Below are positions 26,866 through 35,350 of a stretch of DNA of 64,000 nucleotides, one piece after another. A program made the translations under genes and the position numbers. A model generated the notes under the pieces. The model saw only the letters and a list, made by a program, of their open reading frames with translations. It ran no database searches and had not been told where the DNA came from. Origin of the DNA: Leucobacter chromiireducens subsp. chromiireducens (GTDB lineage: Bacteria; Actinomycetota; Actinomycetes; Actinomycetales; Microbacteriaceae); assembly GCF_016758255.1 (NCBI RefSeq), contig NZ_QYAD01000001.1:620001-684000 (forward strand), read 5' to 3'. Every line of letters begins with the position of its first letter. The stretch's first letter is position 1.

Positions 26866-28449
26866 ATGGCCCAAAAGGGACGACGTGGCTTCAAAGCCCC
26901 CGCGAACTACGAGCCCGGGCGCAAGCCCAAGGGGCGCAAGTTCCACGGTGGCAGGGCGCAGGAGTCGGGCGGGGGGCGGCCGTCGCGCGATGAGCGCGAG
27001 CAGACCGGTCGCGCAGACCACGGTGGCCGCGCTGCCCAGGGAGGCCGCGCAGCCCAGGGTGGTCGCTTTGATCGCGCGCCTGGTGCTCGGGATCGACAGC
27101 GGCCCACATCGGGCGGTGCGCCTGCGGCAGCGGGCGGTGCGGCGCGCTCTGGGCAGCGTGGCGCACTGCGGCGCGACCCACACCCGCGGGAGCAGCCGCT
27201 TCCGAAGCTGGAGGCCACGCTCACCACGGCGGCCGACGCTGCGGGGGTGAGCTTCGGAGACCTGGGGCTCGGCGGAAACATTGTGCGCGTGCTCGGGGAG
27301 CTGGGTGCTGACCAGCCCTTCCCGATCCAGGTCGCAACGATTCCTGACACGGTGCGCGGCCGTGACGTGCTCGGCCGTGCGCGCACCGGTTCAGGCAAGA
27401 CGATCGCGTTCGGTGCCGCCCTCGTGGAGCGCATGCTCATCCTCAAGGCGCAGGGCGCCTTCGGGGCAGCGCCGGCGAAGAAGCAGAACCAGCCCAAGCG
27501 TGGCGAGCGGGTCACTCAGCGTCCGACGCGCAACCCGCGCGCGCTGATCCTCGCCCCCACCCGCGAGCTCGCGCTGCAGATCGACCGCACCATCCAGCCG
27601 ATCGCGCGCTCCGTTGGGTTCTACACGGCGCAGATGGTGGGTGGTCAGCCGATCGACCCACAGGTGCACGCGTTGCAGCGCGGGGTCGACATCGTGATTG
27701 GCACGCCGGGTCGTGTGCAGGACCTGGTGAGCCGCCGCAAGCTCGACCTCCGCGAAGTGCTCATCACCGTGCTCGATGAGGCTGACCACATGTGCGAGCT
27801 CGGGTTCCTTGAGCCCGTGCAGCAGGTGCTCCGCCAGACCGTGCGGGGCGGGCAGCGACTGCTCTTCTCTGCGACGCTCGACAGCGGAGTGGCCGAGCTT
27901 GTCTCGGAATTCCTCACCGACCCCGCGGTGCACGAAGCTGAGGCTGCGGCAGATGGTCGCGTGCGCCACCGCGTGTACACCGTGCAGCGTGATGCGAAGG
28001 ATGCGTCACTCGTGCAGCTCGCGCGCACTCCCGGCCGCGTGCTCGTGTTCTGCCGCACTCGTGCGTATGCGGAGCAGGTGGCCGAGATGTTTGACGCCGC
28101 GGGCATGCGCGTCGTCGCGCTGCACGGCGATCTGAGTCAGGCACGGCGCGAGCGCAATCTTGAGAAGTTTGCGACGGGCAAGGCCTCCGTGCTGGTCGCC
28201 ACCGACGTGGCTGCGCGCGGTATCCACGTGGACGATGTTGATCTGGTGTTGCAGGCTGACCCGCCGAACGACTTCAAGACCTACCTCCACCGCGCGGGCC
28301 GCACGGGACGTGCGGGTCGCGATGGCGCCGTGGTGACGGTGATTCCGCGGATGCGGGAGCAGCGGATGCGCGAGATGTTGGAGGACGCTGGCGTGACCCC
28401 TGAGAAGTTCACGGACTTCGTGCCGAAGGGCGCGGGTAAGCGCCGCTAG
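26866..28449 (+). CDS. DEAD-box RNA helicase
   Basis: 527 residues. A basic Arg/Gly-rich N-terminus (about 1-105, RGG-like) precedes the helicase core. The motifs are ARTGSGKT (motif I, about 172-179), PTRELA (Ia), TPGR (Ib), VLDEADHM (II, about 302-309), SATLD (III) and HRAGRTGRAGRDG (VI). About 50 residues of basic insert lie between motifs I and Ia (KKQNQPKRGERV). It unwinds RNA, probably in ribosome assembly or mRNA decay. ATG 26866 follows the RND stop with no gap, so translation is probably coupled to the pump, an unusual pairing. It resembles RhlE/CsdA-type proteins without allowing an exact name. Confidence 0.95.
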   Translation: MAQKGRRGFKAPANYEPGRKPKGRKFHGGRAQESGGGRPSRDEREQTGRADHGGRAAQGGRAAQGGRFDRAPGARDRQRPTSGGAPAAAGGAARSGQRGALRRDPHPREQPLPKLEATLTTAADAAGVSFGDLGLGGNIVRVLGELGADQPFPIQVATIPDTVRGRDVLGRARTGSGKTIAFGAALVERMLILKAQGAFGAAPAKKQNQPKRGERVTQRPTRNPRALILAPTRELALQIDRTIQPIARSVGFYTAQMVGGQPIDPQVHALQRGVDIVIGTPGRVQDLVSRRKLDLREVLITVLDEADHMCELGFLEPVQQVLRQTVRGGQRLLFSATLDSGVAELVSEFLTDPAVHEAEAAADGRVRHRVYTVQRDAKDASLVQLARTPGRVLVFCRTRAYAEQVAEMFDAAGMRVVALHGDLSQARRERNLEKFATGKASVLVATDVAARGIHVDDVDLVLQADPPNDFKTYLHRAGRTGRAGRDGAVVTVIPRMREQRMREMLEDAGVTPEKFTDFVPKGAGKRR

Positions 28450-28468
28450 CGCGGGCGCAGAGCAGCCA

Positions 28469-29098
28469 TCACTCGGTTGCTCTGCCCGCCGGCTGGGCGA
28501 GCGGGGCCCCGATCTCGTCTTCGACAATCTTTCGAAGGAACGACTCAATGCCGAGTCTTTCAACGCTGCCGATATTGAGCGCCCGTTGAATGAGGAATCC
28601 GTCCGCGACCACATAAATGCGCTGTGCAGATGCTTCCGGGTCTGCGCAGTGGAAGTCGCCCGTGTCGGTACCTCGACGCATGATTGCGGCGAGCGCGGCC
28701 GCACCGATCCCCATGAGTTCTGTTGCGGCGTCTCGGAGCCCTGGGCGGCGACTCGCAGCAAGCCAGCCGCTGAGCCATACCGTCAGCGATGGGTCACGCT
28801 CCGGTGCAACGCTTCGGGTGAGAAATGTGCTGAGCGCCTCGGTGGGGGGAAGCTCGGCGAGTCCGCCATGCAACCATTCAAGGTCTGCACTTGCGATACG
28901 ACGAAACGTTGCGATGACGAGATCGTCGATCGACGGAAAGTAGTGATGGAACAGCCCGGAGGTCACGCCGACCCGCTGGGCGACGTCACGCACCGTGAGC
29001 CGATCAAGGCCCTGTTCTGCGGCGAGCGCGACTGCTGCTTCGAGGAGCTCTTCGTGCCGCTCGGCTTTTGAGCGGCGACGCGGCGCGGTCTCTTCCAT
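28469..29098 (-). CDS. TetR family transcriptional repressor
   Basis: 209 residues. The N-terminal helix-turn-helix reads GLDRLTVRDVAQRVGVTSGL and FHHYFPSIDDLVIATF, the TetR signature, at about residues 30-68. The C-terminal ligand domain has a large hydrophobic pocket region (DAATELMGIGAAALAAIM). It is divergent from an MFS-MBL-isochorismatase operon. The 137-bp gap carries two copies of a 16-nt operator-like repeat, so it very likely represses itself and that operon until a small ligand binds. The start codon is set by a -10 box 6 nt upstream. Confidence 0.92.
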   Translation of the reverse strand: MEETAPRRRSKAERHEELLEAAVALAAEQGLDRLTVRDVAQRVGVTSGLFHHYFPSIDDLVIATFRRIASADLEWLHGGLAELPPTEALSTFLTRSVAPERDPSLTVWLSGWLAASRRPGLRDAATELMGIGAAALAAIMRRGTDTGDFHCADPEASAQRIYVVADGFLIQRALNIGSVERLGIESFLRKIVEDEIGAPLAQPAGRATE

Positions 29099-29104
29099 AT
29101 CACC

Positions 29105-29110
29105 AGCCTA
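29105..29110 (-). promoter_or_regulatory. -10 box of a leaderless-type promoter
   Basis: TAGGCT on the minus strand, 6 nt before ATG 29098 of the TetR gene. Confidence 0.5.
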
Positions 29111-29144
29111 GTTGGTGGTGTGTCCAGCAATCGTTCCGAGCATA

Positions 29145-29207
29145 TTGACTATTTGTCCAACAGTGGTGTTTACTGGCACCACAACGGTCAGTTGACTGTT
29201 TGTCCAA
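29145..29207. promoter_or_regulatory. Twin TetR operator-like repeats
   Basis: TTGACTATTTGTCCAA (29145-29160) and TTGACTGTTTGTCCAA (29192-29207) are direct repeats, 47 bp apart. Each is an imperfect palindrome of TTGGAC half-sites. They lie between the tetR start and the MFS start, the expected place for repressor binding. TTGACT in each could double as a -35 box. Confidence 0.7.
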
Positions 29208-29235
29208 TAGTGCTGTGCGTGATCAAAGGAGCCCA

Positions 29236-30555
29236 ATGAACAGCAACATGCAAGCAGCGAGGCGGCGCAAGGCGGCGTTCGCCTCGTTCATCGGTACCGC
29301 GATCGAGTGGTACGACTTCTATGTGTTCTCGGTCGCTGCCGCTCTCGTGTTTGGGCCAGTGTTCTTCCCGACGAGTGATCCCATCGCCGGACTCGCCGCC
29401 TCCTTCGCAACGTATGCGGTCGGGTTTGTTGCAAGGCCGCTCGGCGCCATGATCTTTGGGTCGATCGGGGATCGCCTCGGCCGGCGGCAGGCGCTTGTCG
29501 CAACGCTGGTACTCATGGGACTCGCGACGTGCTTGACCGGCCTCCTGCCGAGCTATGACGCGGTCGGGCCACTCGCACCCATTCTGCTCGTCGCGCTGCG
29601 CGTCATTCAGGGCATCGCTGTGGGCGGGGAGTGGGGCGGTGCTGCGCTCATGGCTGTGGAGCACGCGCCGGAGAATGCGAAGTCGTTCTACGGCGGCTTT
29701 GTGCAACTCGGCAACCCCGCGGGAGCGATGCTCGCGACCGGGATCTTCGCCGTCCTTGCCAGCTTTGGCGATGACGCGCTGCAAAGCTGGGGGTGGCGCA
29801 TTCCTTTCCTGATCTCGGCAGTGCTCATCATTATTGGTCTGGTGATTCGTGCCCGCGTGGAAGAGTCGCCGGTGTTTGAGCCTGCGCCCGCGAACGCACG
29901 CCCCGTGCGCGACGCGATCGTGCAAAACTGGCGACCCCTGCTGCTCGCCATCGGCATTATGGCGGTGCCGAGCGGAAGTTACTACATCACAAGCACCTAC
30001 TTCACCTCCTATGCGACCGTGGACGCTGGGATTGACGCAACACTCGTGCTCAACGTGCTCACCATCGGTTCATTCGTTGAGCTGGTCGCGACGCTCCCCG
30101 CTGCGTGGCTCGCTGACCGCTTTGGGCGCATCCGTGTGCTGGTGATTGGCATGGTGGGGCTTGGAGTGTTCGGAGCGCTGACCTTCCTGGTGGTCAGCCT
30201 GAATCTCGGAGGGCCTGGCCTCCTCATCCTGGTGTTCGCGCTGCTGCGGCTCGCAGGATGTAGCGCATACGCCCCACTCGCCGGTGCTATGGCGCAGATG
30301 TTCCCGCCGCAGTCGCGCTACACCAGCATTTCGCTCGGGTACCAGGTGGGCGCGGCTATTTTTGGCGGCTTCTCGCCCCTCGCAGCGACGCTCCTTGTCG
30401 GCGCAACGGGCAGCGTGTGGGCGGTCGTGGCATTGCTCGGCGCGCTTGTTACGGTCGCGGTGTTCTGTACGCTGCGCGCACCCCAGCATGTTGATGTGGT
30501 TGTCGGTGCAGGGCAGGCTGACCCCGTCGTTGCTGCCGAGGTGCCTCGCGTATGA
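29236..30555 (+). CDS. MFS transporter, metabolite:H+ symporter family
   Basis: 439 residues from ATG 29236, which follows AAAGGAGCCC; the upstream GTG at 29200 lies inside the second operator. Twelve membrane segments. The start ASFIGTAIEWYDFYVFSVAA is typical of the MHS group (ShiA, ProP, KgtP-like). Loop 2-3 motif GSIGDRLGRRQAL and the central VGGEWGGAALMAVEHAP are also diagnostic. The family takes up organic acids, betaine or aromatic acids with protons. Downstream MBL and isochorismatase genes suggest a substrate that is hydrolysed after entry. A paralogue is at 52986. Confidence 0.93.
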   Translation: MNSNMQAARRRKAAFASFIGTAIEWYDFYVFSVAAALVFGPVFFPTSDPIAGLAASFATYAVGFVARPLGAMIFGSIGDRLGRRQALVATLVLMGLATCLTGLLPSYDAVGPLAPILLVALRVIQGIAVGGEWGGAALMAVEHAPENAKSFYGGFVQLGNPAGAMLATGIFAVLASFGDDALQSWGWRIPFLISAVLIIIGLVIRARVEESPVFEPAPANARPVRDAIVQNWRPLLLAIGIMAVPSGSYYITSTYFTSYATVDAGIDATLVLNVLTIGSFVELVATLPAAWLADRFGRIRVLVIGMVGLGVFGALTFLVVSLNLGGPGLLILVFALLRLAGCSAYAPLAGAMAQMFPPQSRYTSISLGYQVGAAIFGGFSPLAATLLVGATGSVWAVVALLGALVTVAVFCTLRAPQHVDVVVGAGQADPVVAAEVPRV

Positions 30556-31331
30556 GCGCCGCAGCGTCGGTGCGTCACAACTGGTTCTCGCGGGCAGAGG
30601 TCGCGGGCGGGGTGACGCTGCTCCGCGAACCGCGTGTGCACGGACTGTTGCGCTGCAATATCTGGCGCTTCGACGGGGATCGACCGCTCTGGGTGGACGC
30701 CGGAACCGGCGTGCGTCCTCCACTCGCAGAGTTTCCGGAGGACGCGGCGAGGTCACCGGTACTGGTGCTCACTCACGCGCACGTTGACCACACGGGCGGT
30801 GCGGCCGAGTTCGGGGATGTTCGAATGCATCCCGCTGACATGGGGCGGGCGCGCACGCCGCCACTGCCGCTCACGCGGGAGGCGATCACCCGACACCTGG
30901 GTCTCGGGCCTGCTCCCCTCGGCGTGCCATTGCCGGACTCCCTGGTGCAAGAGTGGGGGACGGCTGGCACCCCTGCCGTTGCAGGGGTAGGGCCAGAGGG
31001 CCCCATTACTTCGCTGCACGAAGGAGAACTGCTCATTGCGGGGGACTACCGCTTCGAGGTGCTTGAACTTCCCGGCCACACCCCCGGGAGCATCGGGCTC
31101 TGGGATGACCGCTGCGGCGTTCTCGTCTCAGGTGATGCGCTCTATCGGGGCACGCTCCTCGATGATCTCCCCGAATCAAATCGCGCCCGCTACCACGCAA
31201 CGATGCAGCGAATTCTGAACTTGCGCCCACGCCAGGTGCTTCCGGGGCACGGGCCTCCCCTCACGGCAGAGGAGACCGCTGCAATTGCCAGCGATTACCT
31301 CTCCCGCCGGGCACACGCCGCAGATACGTAG
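30552..31331 (+). CDS. Metallo-beta-lactamase fold hydrolase
   Basis: 259 residues. The metal motif THAHVDHTGG places His75, His77, Asp79 and His80. A second ligand region is LPGHTPGSIGL, with the bridging Asp in LVSGDALYRG and the last His in LPGHGPP. These are the ligands of a two-zinc glyoxalase II/lactonase-type enzyme. The ATG overlaps the MFS stop (ATGA), so the two are translated together. It probably opens a lactone, ester or thioester of the imported compound. The substrate is unknown. Confidence 0.9.
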   Translation: MSAAASVRHNWFSRAEVAGGVTLLREPRVHGLLRCNIWRFDGDRPLWVDAGTGVRPPLAEFPEDAARSPVLVLTHAHVDHTGGAAEFGDVRMHPADMGRARTPPLPLTREAITRHLGLGPAPLGVPLPDSLVQEWGTAGTPAVAGVGPEGPITSLHEGELLIAGDYRFEVLELPGHTPGSIGLWDDRCGVLVSGDALYRGTLLDDLPESNRARYHATMQRILNLRPRQVLPGHGPPLTAEETAAIASDYLSRRAHAADT

Positions 31332-31361
31332 CCGAAACACACCGACAGAAAGGATGCACCA

Positions 31362-31949
31362 ATGCACCTACTCAACCGCGCTGACAGCGCGCTCATGATC
31401 ATTGATCTCCAGGAGGAGTTCTATCCGATTGCGCGAAGGGACGTGCACCGGGCCACGCTCGCCCGAGTTGTTGACAATGCAGCGTGGCTTGCCGGGGTTG
31501 CCAGCGCGCTCGAGATTCCCGTCATCGTGACCGAGGAAGACCCTGCCGGGAACGGGCCAACCGAGCGTGTGATTCTTGACGCTTTGGAACCGAGCGCACA
31601 GGTGCTCCCGAAGACCTCGTTTGGGGTGGCCGGTGAGCCGCGAATTTTGGAAGCGCTTCGTGCCACTGGCAAGGAAACCGTGGTTCTTGCGGGCGCGGAG
31701 ACGGATGTCTGCGTTGGGCACTCTGCCCTGGGCCTGCAAGCGTTGGGCTTTCGAGTGGTGGTGGTGAGTGACGCAACGTTCTCTCCCGGAGAAGCGCACG
31801 ATCATGGCGAACGGCGGCTCGCAGCGCGAGGTATCGAGCTGGTCGCCGCGAAGGGTGTCTACTACGACTGGCTGCCGCGTCTTGAAGAGACCCGGGCATT
31901 CCGGCAAGCGAATCCGGCGCTCGGACACCCTCGCCACTTCAACCTCTAA
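31362..31949 (+). CDS. Isochorismatase-family cysteine hydrolase
   Basis: 195 residues. The catalytic triad of the family is present: Asp15 in MIIDLQEEF, Lys84 in LPKTSFG and Cys117 in AGAETDVCVGHSAL. With an active Cys it is an amidase-type member (nicotinamidase, N-carbamoyl amide hydrolase or similar) rather than a true isochorismatase. It is the third gene of the TetR-controlled operon, 30 bp after the MBL gene, with an AGAAAGGA site. With an MHS importer and an MBL hydrolase it suggests stepwise hydrolysis of a cyclic or N-acylated compound. Confidence 0.9.
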   Translation: MHLLNRADSALMIIDLQEEFYPIARRDVHRATLARVVDNAAWLAGVASALEIPVIVTEEDPAGNGPTERVILDALEPSAQVLPKTSFGVAGEPRILEALRATGKETVVLAGAETDVCVGHSALGLQALGFRVVVVSDATFSPGEAHDHGERRLAARGIELVAAKGVYYDWLPRLEETRAFRQANPALGHPRHFNL

Positions 31950-32183
31950 CGCGTTGGTTCCGGGGCGTCCCGCACGCTCCGGAACTGACCGTCCGGCCTA
32001 GAGGGGGTCTCTATTTTTCCTGCCCAAAAGTAGAGGCTTTCTACAAGCGAGTTCATGGTGGCAACGCAGTGCGTTGTGGGGGAGGGAATGCGCGGTTGTC
32101 CCGCCAAGGCGGGGAGCCTAGCCTGGCTGCAGGTCAACCGACGACCGCGGATGCGGTCACGCGCGCACGCCAAAGGAGCACCG
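31950..32183. other. Intergenic, isochorismatase to acyl-CoA oxidase
   Basis: A weak hairpin (CTCTATTTT at 32009-32017 against AAAAGTAGAG at 32026-32035) is the only structure seen; it could end the upstream operon. The acyl-CoA oxidase ribosome site AAAGGAG lies at the far end. Confidence 0.35.
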
Positions 32184-34250
32184 ATGAGCGACACCACCCC
32201 CAAGGACCCCCGCATCAACACCAGCGTCGTGAGCGACGCGCTGCTGGGCAAGTGGAAGAAGGAGCGGCTCGAGTCGCGCGCGCTCGCCGCAGATCCTCGC
32301 CTGCACACGATCAACGGTCAGTCGATGGACGAGCACCGAGCACGCGTGCTTGAGCAGCTTGGGATCCTGGTGGAGCACGGCGCGATCCAGCGCGCGTACC
32401 CGAGTGATCTCGGCGGCGGCGACAACCACGGCGGCAACATTGCCGCATTCCAGGAGCTGGTGCTCGCCGATCCGTCACTGCAGATCAAGAGCGGGGTGCA
32501 GTGGGGCCTCTTCGGCGCCGCGATCCTGCACCTCGGCACACGGACGCACCACGAGAAGTGGCTGCCCGACGTGATGAGCTTGAAGCTGCCCGGCGCGTTC
32601 GCGATGACGGAGATCGGCCACGGCTCGGACGTCGCCTCCGTGGGCACCACCGCCACCTACGATCCCGAGACGGAAGAGTTCGAGATCCACACGCCCTTTA
32701 CCGGGGCGTGGAAGGAGTACCTCGGCAACGCGGCACTGCACGGCCAGGCCGCCGTCGTGTTCGCGCAGCTCATCACGCGCGGAGTCAACCACGGCGTGCA
32801 CGCGTTTTTCGTGCCGATTCGCACTCCCGAAGGGGAGATGCTCCCCGGCGTGGGGAGCGAAGACGACGGCGTGAAAGGCGGCCTGAACGGCATCGACAAC
32901 GGCCGCCTGCACTTCACGCACGTGCGGATTCCGCGCGAGAACCTGCTGAATCGCTACGGCGACGTCGCCGCGGACGGCACGTACTCCTCGTCGATCGAGA
33001 GCCCGGGCCGCCGCTTCTTCACGATGATCGGCACGCTCGTGCAGGGGCGTGTTTCCCTCGACGGATCCGCGGTGAAGGCGATGATGGCCGCGCTGACGAT
33101 TGCGATCCGCTACGGCAGTGAGCGCCGGCAGTTCCCGGGTGCCTCCGGCCGCGAGACGGTGCTGATGGACTACGGGCAGCACCAGCGCCGCCTGATTCCG
33201 CGCCTCGCGCAGACCTACGCGATGGCGTTCGCGAGCGAGCGCCTACTCACCGTGTTTGACGAGGTGTTTTCGGGCGCGAAAGACACGGACGAGAACCGCG
33301 AAGACCTCGAGACGCTCGCCGCCGGCCTGAAGTCGCTCTCCACCTGGGCCGCGCTCGACACGCTGCAGGAAGCGCGCGAGGCAACCGGTGGGGCGGGCTT
33401 CATCGCGAAGAACCGACTCACTGGGCTCCGGGCCGACCTCGACATCTACGTCACCTTCGAGGGCGACAACACGGTGCTGCTGCAGCTCGTGGGCAAGCGC
33501 CTGCTCACCGACTACGCGAAGCAGTTTGCGGGCGGCGACAAGGCCGCGATGGCGAAGGCCGCCGCAAGCCAGCTGGGCGACCGCGTGAGCCGCTTCGGCC
33601 TGCGCCAGATGGGGCAGAGCATCGCGGATCTCGGACAGGTCGCGCGCTCCGTCGAGAGCCTGCGAGCGCCCGAGTCGCAGCGCGCGCTCCTCACCGACCG
33701 CGTCGAGACGATGGTGTCGGAGATCGCCATGGCGCTCCGCGAGGCGACGAAGCACGTGCCGAAGGGTGACGCCCACGGCAAGGCGATCGCCAATGAAGAA
33801 GCGTTCAACGCGCAGCAGCACAAGCTCATCCAGGCGGCGCGCGCGCACGCCGAGCTGCTGCAGTGGGAGGCGTTCACGGAGGAGCTCGAGCGCATCTCGG
33901 ATCCGGGCTCGAAGCAGGTGCTTACCTGGCTGCGCGACCTCTTCGGCTTCGGACTGATCGAGGAGCACGCGGCCTGGTACCTCGTGCAGGGCCGTATCTC
34001 GGGGCAGCGCGCTGAGGCCGTCACCGCGTACATCGATCGCCTGATTGCGCGCCTGCGCCCCCACGCACTCGACCTGGTCGACGCGTTCGGGCTCGCCCCC
34101 GAGCTGCTCCGCGCCGAGATCGCGACGGGCATCGAGGCCGAGCGGCAGGAGGAAGCGCACGCCTACGTCGAGGCACAGCGCGCGGCAGGAACCTGGCCGA
34201 TTCACGAGAAGGAACTGCGCAAGCGCGCGAAGCAGGAGGGGCGCGCATAG
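32184..34250 (+). CDS. Acyl-CoA oxidase/dehydrogenase family protein
   Basis: 688 residues from ATG 32184, preceded by AAAGGAGCACC. The length and layout match acyl-CoA oxidases rather than the 380-residue dehydrogenases. The FAD/substrate strand is AFAMTEIGHGSDVASVGTTA at about residue 138-157. The C-terminal helical domain has REATGGAGFIAKNRL and FEGDNTVLLQLVGKRLLTDY. It catalyses the first oxidation of fatty acyl-CoA in beta-oxidation, giving H2O2 if it is an oxidase; oxidase or dehydrogenase activity cannot be settled by eye. It is monocistronic and followed by an 18-bp perfect hairpin. Confidence 0.92.
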   Translation: MSDTTPKDPRINTSVVSDALLGKWKKERLESRALAADPRLHTINGQSMDEHRARVLEQLGILVEHGAIQRAYPSDLGGGDNHGGNIAAFQELVLADPSLQIKSGVQWGLFGAAILHLGTRTHHEKWLPDVMSLKLPGAFAMTEIGHGSDVASVGTTATYDPETEEFEIHTPFTGAWKEYLGNAALHGQAAVVFAQLITRGVNHGVHAFFVPIRTPEGEMLPGVGSEDDGVKGGLNGIDNGRLHFTHVRIPRENLLNRYGDVAADGTYSSSIESPGRRFFTMIGTLVQGRVSLDGSAVKAMMAALTIAIRYGSERRQFPGASGRETVLMDYGQHQRRLIPRLAQTYAMAFASERLLTVFDEVFSGAKDTDENREDLETLAAGLKSLSTWAALDTLQEAREATGGAGFIAKNRLTGLRADLDIYVTFEGDNTVLLQLVGKRLLTDYAKQFAGGDKAAMAKAAASQLGDRVSRFGLRQMGQSIADLGQVARSVESLRAPESQRALLTDRVETMVSEIAMALREATKHVPKGDAHGKAIANEEAFNAQQHKLIQAARAHAELLQWEAFTEELERISDPGSKQVLTWLRDLFGFGLIEEHAAWYLVQGRISGQRAEAVTAYIDRLIARLRPHALDLVDAFGLAPELLRAEIATGIEAERQEEAHAYVEAQRAAGTWPIHEKELRKRAKQEGRA

Positions 34251-34281
34251 CGCTCACGTTTTCGCGTGCGACACACGCCGC

Positions 34282-34319
34282 CACAGGGGCTGCGCAGCAT
34301 CTGCTGCGCAGCCCCTGTG
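34282..34319 (+). terminator. Perfect 18-bp hairpin after acyl-CoA oxidase
   Basis: The arm CACAGGGGCTGCGCAGCA (34282-34299) pairs perfectly with 34302-34319 around TC. It is followed within a few bases by the -10 box of the next gene rather than a long T run. Confidence 0.8.
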
Positions 34320-34325
34320 AGGTAT

Positions 34326-34331
34326 TAGAGT
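34326..34331 (+). promoter_or_regulatory. -10 box of a leaderless-type promoter
   Basis: TAGAGT lies 7 nt before ATG 34339; the alternative GTG 34330 overlaps the box itself and is therefore unlikely. Confidence 0.5.
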
Positions 34332-34338
34332 GAGCGGT

Positions 34339-35343
34339 ATGGCACTGCGAACGCTGTATCCGCCGATCGAACCGACCGCGCACGGCATGCTGCCCGTCGG
34401 CGACGGGAACGAGATCTACTGGGAAAGCTGCGGCAACCCCGACGGCAAGCCCGTCGTCTTCCTCCACGGGGGCCCGGGCGGCGGCTGTTCGCCCGACCAC
34501 CGGCGCTTCTTCGATCCGGATCGCTACCGCATCGTGCTGTTCGACCAGCGCGGCTGCGGGCGAAGTGTGCCGCACGCGAGCGCGCCGGACGCAGACCTCA
34601 GCGCGAACACTACCTGGCACCTCGTGGCGGACATTGAGCGGCTGCGTGAGCACCTGGGCATTGAGCGCTGGCAGGTGTTTGGCGGCTCCTGGGGCTCCGC
34701 GCTGTCGCTCGCGTACGCACAGACGCACCCCGAACGGGTCACGGAACTGGTGCTGCGCGGCATCTTCACACTTCGCGAGAGCGAGCTTGCCTGGTTCTAC
34801 CAGGATGGCGCCTCGCACCTCTTCCCGGACGCGTGGGAGGACTACCTCGCGCCGATTCCCGCGGCCGAGCAGCATGAGCTGATCGCCGCGTACCACCGTC
34901 AGCTCACCGATCCCGATCCCGCGGTGCACACGCCGGCCGGCGTCGCCTGGACGGTGTGGGAGAACACCACGATTCGGCTGATTCCCGACGAGGACGCGAT
35001 CGCTGCGGCACGGGCGAACACCGCGGCAGCGGTCGCCTTCGCCCGCATCGAGAACCACTTCTTCACGAACGCCGGGTGGTTCGAGGAGGGGCAACTGATT
35101 CGCGATGCCGCCGAGAAGCTGAGCGGCATCCCCGGTATCATCGTGCAGGGGCGGTACGACGTGTGCACCCCCGCGCGGACCGCCTGGGATCTGCACCGGG
35201 CCTGGCCCGCGGCAGACTTCGAGATGGTCGCCGACGCGGGGCACGCAGCGAGCGAGCCGGGGATCATTGACGCACTGGTGCGCGCGACTGACCGCTTCGC
35301 AGAGTCGGGAGTCGCCCAGACTCCCGAAAGCAACCGAGAGTGA
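34339..35343 (+). CDS. pip: Proline iminopeptidase
   Basis: 334 residues from ATG 34339. An alpha/beta hydrolase of peptidase family S33 that removes N-terminal proline. The oxyanion stretch FLHGGPGGGCSPDHRRFFDP, then DQRGCGRS, and the nucleophile elbow GGSWGSALSLAYAQ with Ser117 are diagnostic. The Asp (QGRYDVCTP) and His (DAGHAASEP) complete the triad. Two other peptidases (17-kb-distant pepA and the M18 enzyme) are in the window. It is followed 7 bp later by a zinc metallopeptidase gene, probably on the same transcript. Confidence 0.95.
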   Translation: MALRTLYPPIEPTAHGMLPVGDGNEIYWESCGNPDGKPVVFLHGGPGGGCSPDHRRFFDPDRYRIVLFDQRGCGRSVPHASAPDADLSANTTWHLVADIERLREHLGIERWQVFGGSWGSALSLAYAQTHPERVTELVLRGIFTLRESELAWFYQDGASHLFPDAWEDYLAPIPAAEQHELIAAYHRQLTDPDPAVHTPAGVAWTVWENTTIRLIPDEDAIAAARANTAAAVAFARIENHFFTNAGWFEEGQLIRDAAEKLSGIPGIIVQGRYDVCTPARTAWDLHRAWPAADFEMVADAGHAASEPGIIDALVRATDRFAESGVAQTPESNRE

Positions 35344-35350
35344 GACGCCC

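Noticed and set aside
23917..27183. 1088-residue minus-strand frame across the RND pump and helicase
   Set aside because: Antisense of two certain genes; Arg/His/Gly-rich product with no domain.
32069..32353. 94-residue frame overlapping the acyl-CoA oxidase start
   Set aside because: Out of phase with the conserved protein and without a ribosome site.
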